Assembly (NCBI GenBank): GCA_018970445.1
Contig: JAGWWF010000014.1
Span: 28,143 to 92,142 of the forward strand
Direction of reading: 5' to 3'
Origin: Alphaproteobacteria bacterium
GTDB lineage: Bacteria; Pseudomonadota; Alphaproteobacteria; Sphingomonadales; Sphingomonadaceae
DNA length: 64,000 bases
Shown: piece by piece, positions 61,752 through 64,000 of the stretch
How the letters are laid out: every line of letters begins with the position of its first letter
Numbering within the stretch: position 1 is the stretch's first letter
The notes under the pieces: generated by a model
The model's database searches: none
What the model was told of the DNA's origin: nothing
The model's input: only the letters and a program-made list of their open reading frames with translations
Translations under genes and position numbers: made by a program

Positions 61752-64000
61752 GTGACCCTGCCTGCCCGATTTGCCCTGCTGCTGGCCACCACCCCGGCTG
61801 CCGTTGTCACAGCCCAGACCGCACTGCCGCCTGCCCCGCAGCGCGTGGCGCAGGCCGCGCCCGACGAGGACGAGACGATCACCGTTTCCACCACCAAGCT
61901 GCCCGGCCAGGTGGTGGGCGACATCAAGCCCGAACTGGTGCTGGGCACCCAGGAACTGCGCGCCATCGGTGCCGGTTCGATCACCGATCTGATGGCCGAA
62001 CTGGGGCCGCAATTGCGATCCAACCGCGGGCGCGGCGGCGGCATGCCGGCGGTGCTGCTGAACGGCAAGCGCACATCGGGCTTTCAGGAAATCCGCAACA
62101 TCCCGCCCGAAGCCATTGCGCGGGTGGAGGTGCTGCCCGAAGAGGTGAGCCTGAAATATGGCTTTCGCGCCGATCAGCGGGTGATCAATTTCGTGCTGCG
62201 CCCGCGCTTTCAGGCGTGGACCGGCGAATATGATATCGGCGGCCCCACCGATGGCGGGCGCTTTTCCACCGAGCTGGAGGTGAATCTGCTGCGGCTGCGC
62301 AATGGCACCCGCACCAGCATCGAGGCCGAATATCAGATCGACACGATGGTGACGGAAAATGAACGCCGCATCACCACCCCGCCGCAAGGCCGGCCGTTCG
62401 CGCTGGCCGGCAATGTGTCGGCACTGGTGGCGGGTGCCAGCGTGGATGCCGGCCTGCCCGGCCGCAGCGTGCTAGGCGTGCCGGCCGGCATCGCCAGCCC
62501 CACATTGGCGCAATTCGGCGCGGCCCCGGTGAACGAAACCGACATCCGCCCGTTCCGCAGCCTGTTGCCCGATACGCGCACCGCCAGCCTGAATGGCACC
62601 ATCGCCGGCGATCTGGCCAAGGGCATCGGCGCGACGCTGACCGGCGGCGTGGAGCGGACGCTGAGCGAAGGCCAGTTGGGCCTGCCGTCGGCCAGCTTCA
62701 CCTTGCCGGCCGGCTCGCCCTTCTCGCCGTTCGGGCAGGCGGTGCTGGTCAACCGCTATGAACCGCAGGCGCTGGGCCGCTTTGCCGACAACTGGTCGGG
62801 CCGGCTGGGCACGGTGCTGGATGGCATGATCGGCAAGTGGAAATGGAACCTCACCGGCAATTACAACCATGCGCAGACCGAAACCCGGATCGAACGCGGC
62901 ATCGATGTAGCAGCCGCGCAAGGATCGATCACGCTGGGCACGCTGTCGCCCTTTGGCGCCGGCCTGTTCAATGGCGCGCGGCTTGCCGATCTGGCCACCA
63001 GCGTCACCGATACCGCCAGCCTTGATCTGCTGTTGAACGGCAGCCCGCTGCGGCTGCCGGCCGGAGAGGTGGGGCTGGCGCTGAAGGCGCAGGTGCAGCA
63101 TCTGGCGCTGAACGCCACCGCCGTGCGGTCGGGCGTGGTCAGCGCCGCCGATCTGGCCCGCACCCAGGGCAATTTCCAGGCCAATATCGATCTGCCGATC
63201 GCATCGGCCCGCGATGATGTGCTGTCGGCGCTGAACAAGCTGACGCTGAACGGCAATATCGCGGTGGACACGCTGTCGGATTTCGGCACGCTCGTCACCT
63301 GGGGCGCCGGCCTGAATTTCGAGCCGAAGGATGGCTGGGCGTTCATCGCCAGCTTCACCCGCGAACAGGGGCCGCCCAGCGTGGGGCAGCTGGGTGATCC
63401 CAACATCCTGACACCCAATGTGCGGGTGTTCGATTTCGTGCGCGGCGAAACCGTCGACATCACGCGCCTTGATGGCGGCAACCGGGCGCTGTTGAACGAC
63501 ACGCGCCAGGTGTGGAAACTGGGCCTGAACATCAAGCCGTTCGACGAAACCGATCTGGTGTTCAACCTGAACTATACCAGCACCCGCATCGATGATCCGA
63601 TCGCGGCCTTTCCCACCGCCACGGCCGAACTTGAATCGGCCTTTGCCGATCGCTTCACCCGCGATGCCGGCGGGCGGCTGTTGCAGATCGACAACCGGCC
63701 GGTGAATTTCGATTATTCGCAGCGCAGCGAACTGCGCTGGGGCTTCACCTTCACCACCGCGCTCAAGCCATCGGCGGCCGAACGCGCAGCGGCCGAAAAG
63801 CGCATCGCCGATCTGCGCGCCAAGGCGGCGGAAAGTTTCCGCGCCGGCAAGGGCCTGCCGGCCGAAATCCGCAATCTGGCGCGCAATCCCTTTGGCTTCA
63901 CACCGGGCCAGCGCCCGCCGGGTGCCGGGAGTGCCCCAGCTGGCCCGCCGCCTGGCGCGCCCAGCGGCGTGGCCCCGCCGGCGGCACCCGGCGCGCCGGG
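61752..64000 (+). CDS. TonB-dependent receptor-like outer-membrane protein, partial
   Basis: The rightward frame is open from the GTG at 61752 to the window edge (about 749 residues). A signal peptide (PARFALLLATTPAAVVTAQ) is followed by a plug-like domain (ELVLGTQELRAIGAGSITDL, then AVLLNGKRTSGFQEIRNIPP and IARVEVLPEEVSLKYGFRAD), the sphingomonad variant of the plug. Beta-barrel strands follow. Near the window end the sequence enters a Pro/Gly-rich stretch (TPGQRPPGAGSAPAGPPPGA) that is likely an extracellular or periplasmic loop. The ligand is unknown. No GC-poor or transferred character is seen. Confidence 0.82.
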   Translation, partial: MTLPARFALLLATTPAAVVTAQTALPPAPQRVAQAAPDEDETITVSTTKLPGQVVGDIKPELVLGTQELRAIGAGSITDLMAELGPQLRSNRGRGGGMPAVLLNGKRTSGFQEIRNIPPEAIARVEVLPEEVSLKYGFRADQRVINFVLRPRFQAWTGEYDIGGPTDGGRFSTELEVNLLRLRNGTRTSIEAEYQIDTMVTENERRITTPPQGRPFALAGNVSALVAGASVDAGLPGRSVLGVPAGIASPTLAQFGAAPVNETDIRPFRSLLPDTRTASLNGTIAGDLAKGIGATLTGGVERTLSEGQLGLPSASFTLPAGSPFSPFGQAVLVNRYEPQALGRFADNWSGRLGTVLDGMIGKWKWNLTGNYNHAQTETRIERGIDVAAAQGSITLGTLSPFGAGLFNGARLADLATSVTDTASLDLLLNGSPLRLPAGEVGLALKAQVQHLALNATAVRSGVVSAADLARTQGNFQANIDLPIASARDDVLSALNKLTLNGNIAVDTLSDFGTLVTWGAGLNFEPKDGWAFIASFTREQGPPSVGQLGDPNILTPNVRVFDFVRGETVDITRLDGGNRALLNDTRQVWKLGLNIKPFDETDLVFNLNYTSTRIDDPIAAFPTATAELESAFADRFTRDAGGRLLQIDNRPVNFDYSQRSELRWGFTFTTALKPSAAERAAAEKRIADLRAKAAESFRAGKGLPAEIRNLARNPFGFTPGQRPPGAGSAPAGPPPGAPSGVAPPAAPGAP

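Overview
The window is GC-rich chromosomal DNA from an alphaproteobacterium, most probably of the order Sphingomonadales. This placement is inferred from several features: a ChpT-type histidine phosphotransferase, an alphaproteobacterial LexA box (GTTC-N7-GTTC) in front of lexA, the nuoN-birA-coaX-rnj-DUF1467 gene order, a PEP-CTERM protein with a WAMLI-GFG type anchor, and a large sphingomonad-style TonB-dependent receptor. Genes are tightly packed and many overlap by the 4-base ATGA/GTGA junction. I see no tRNA, rRNA, CRISPR array, prophage or insertion sequence. Accessory content is limited to one toxin-antitoxin pair, a small XRE/membrane-protein operon and a few dispersed repeats.

Layout. 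1-0.5 kb: a partial phasin with PhaR-like palindromes upstream. 0.5-4.3 kb: a JAMM protease-cold shock-chpT operon, then rluD, rpoH and mtgA. 4.3-8.1 kb: an MDR oxidoreductase, ybaB, dnaX, a small membrane protein and the SRP RNA. 8.2-10.6 kb: a YcfL-like/COG3014/LpoB envelope cluster. 10.7-14 kb: ferredoxin, two tandem cysteine desulfurases and a divergent hydrolase. 14-18 kb: anmK, a serine hydrolase, a VOC protein, a squalene-synthase-like (NDUFAF6-like) protein and an EF-hand protein. 18-33 kb: trmFO, then nuoG-H-(unknown)-I-J-K-L-M-N continuing into birA, coaX, rnj and a DUF1467 gene. 33-41 kb: an SDR, a giant coiled-coil membrane protein, gltA, gltX and comEC. 41-44 kb: a PEP-CTERM protein, an amidohydrolase and an XRE regulator between two membrane proteins. 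44-53 kb: a leftward trpE...trpG-trpD-trpC-moaC-moeA-lexA run headed by ppiD and interrupted by an AbrB/PIN toxin-antitoxin pair. 53-64 kb: tpiA, secG, an MFS transporter, a NalP-like S8 autotransporter lipoprotein, pyrG, coaA, a cytochrome c/Vgb-like pair and the 5' part of a TonB-dependent receptor that runs off the window.

Functionally, most of the window is housekeeping: complex I, TCA entry, tryptophan, CoA, molybdopterin, Fe-S supply, translation, and peptidoglycan synthesis and recycling. The least explained items are the unknown 147-residue protein coupled between nuoH and nuoI, complex I genes that begin at nuoG rather than nuoA, the XRE/membrane operon with its tandem operator-like repeats, the 720-residue coiled-coil protein, and the presence of two unrelated pantothenate kinases (coaX and coaA).
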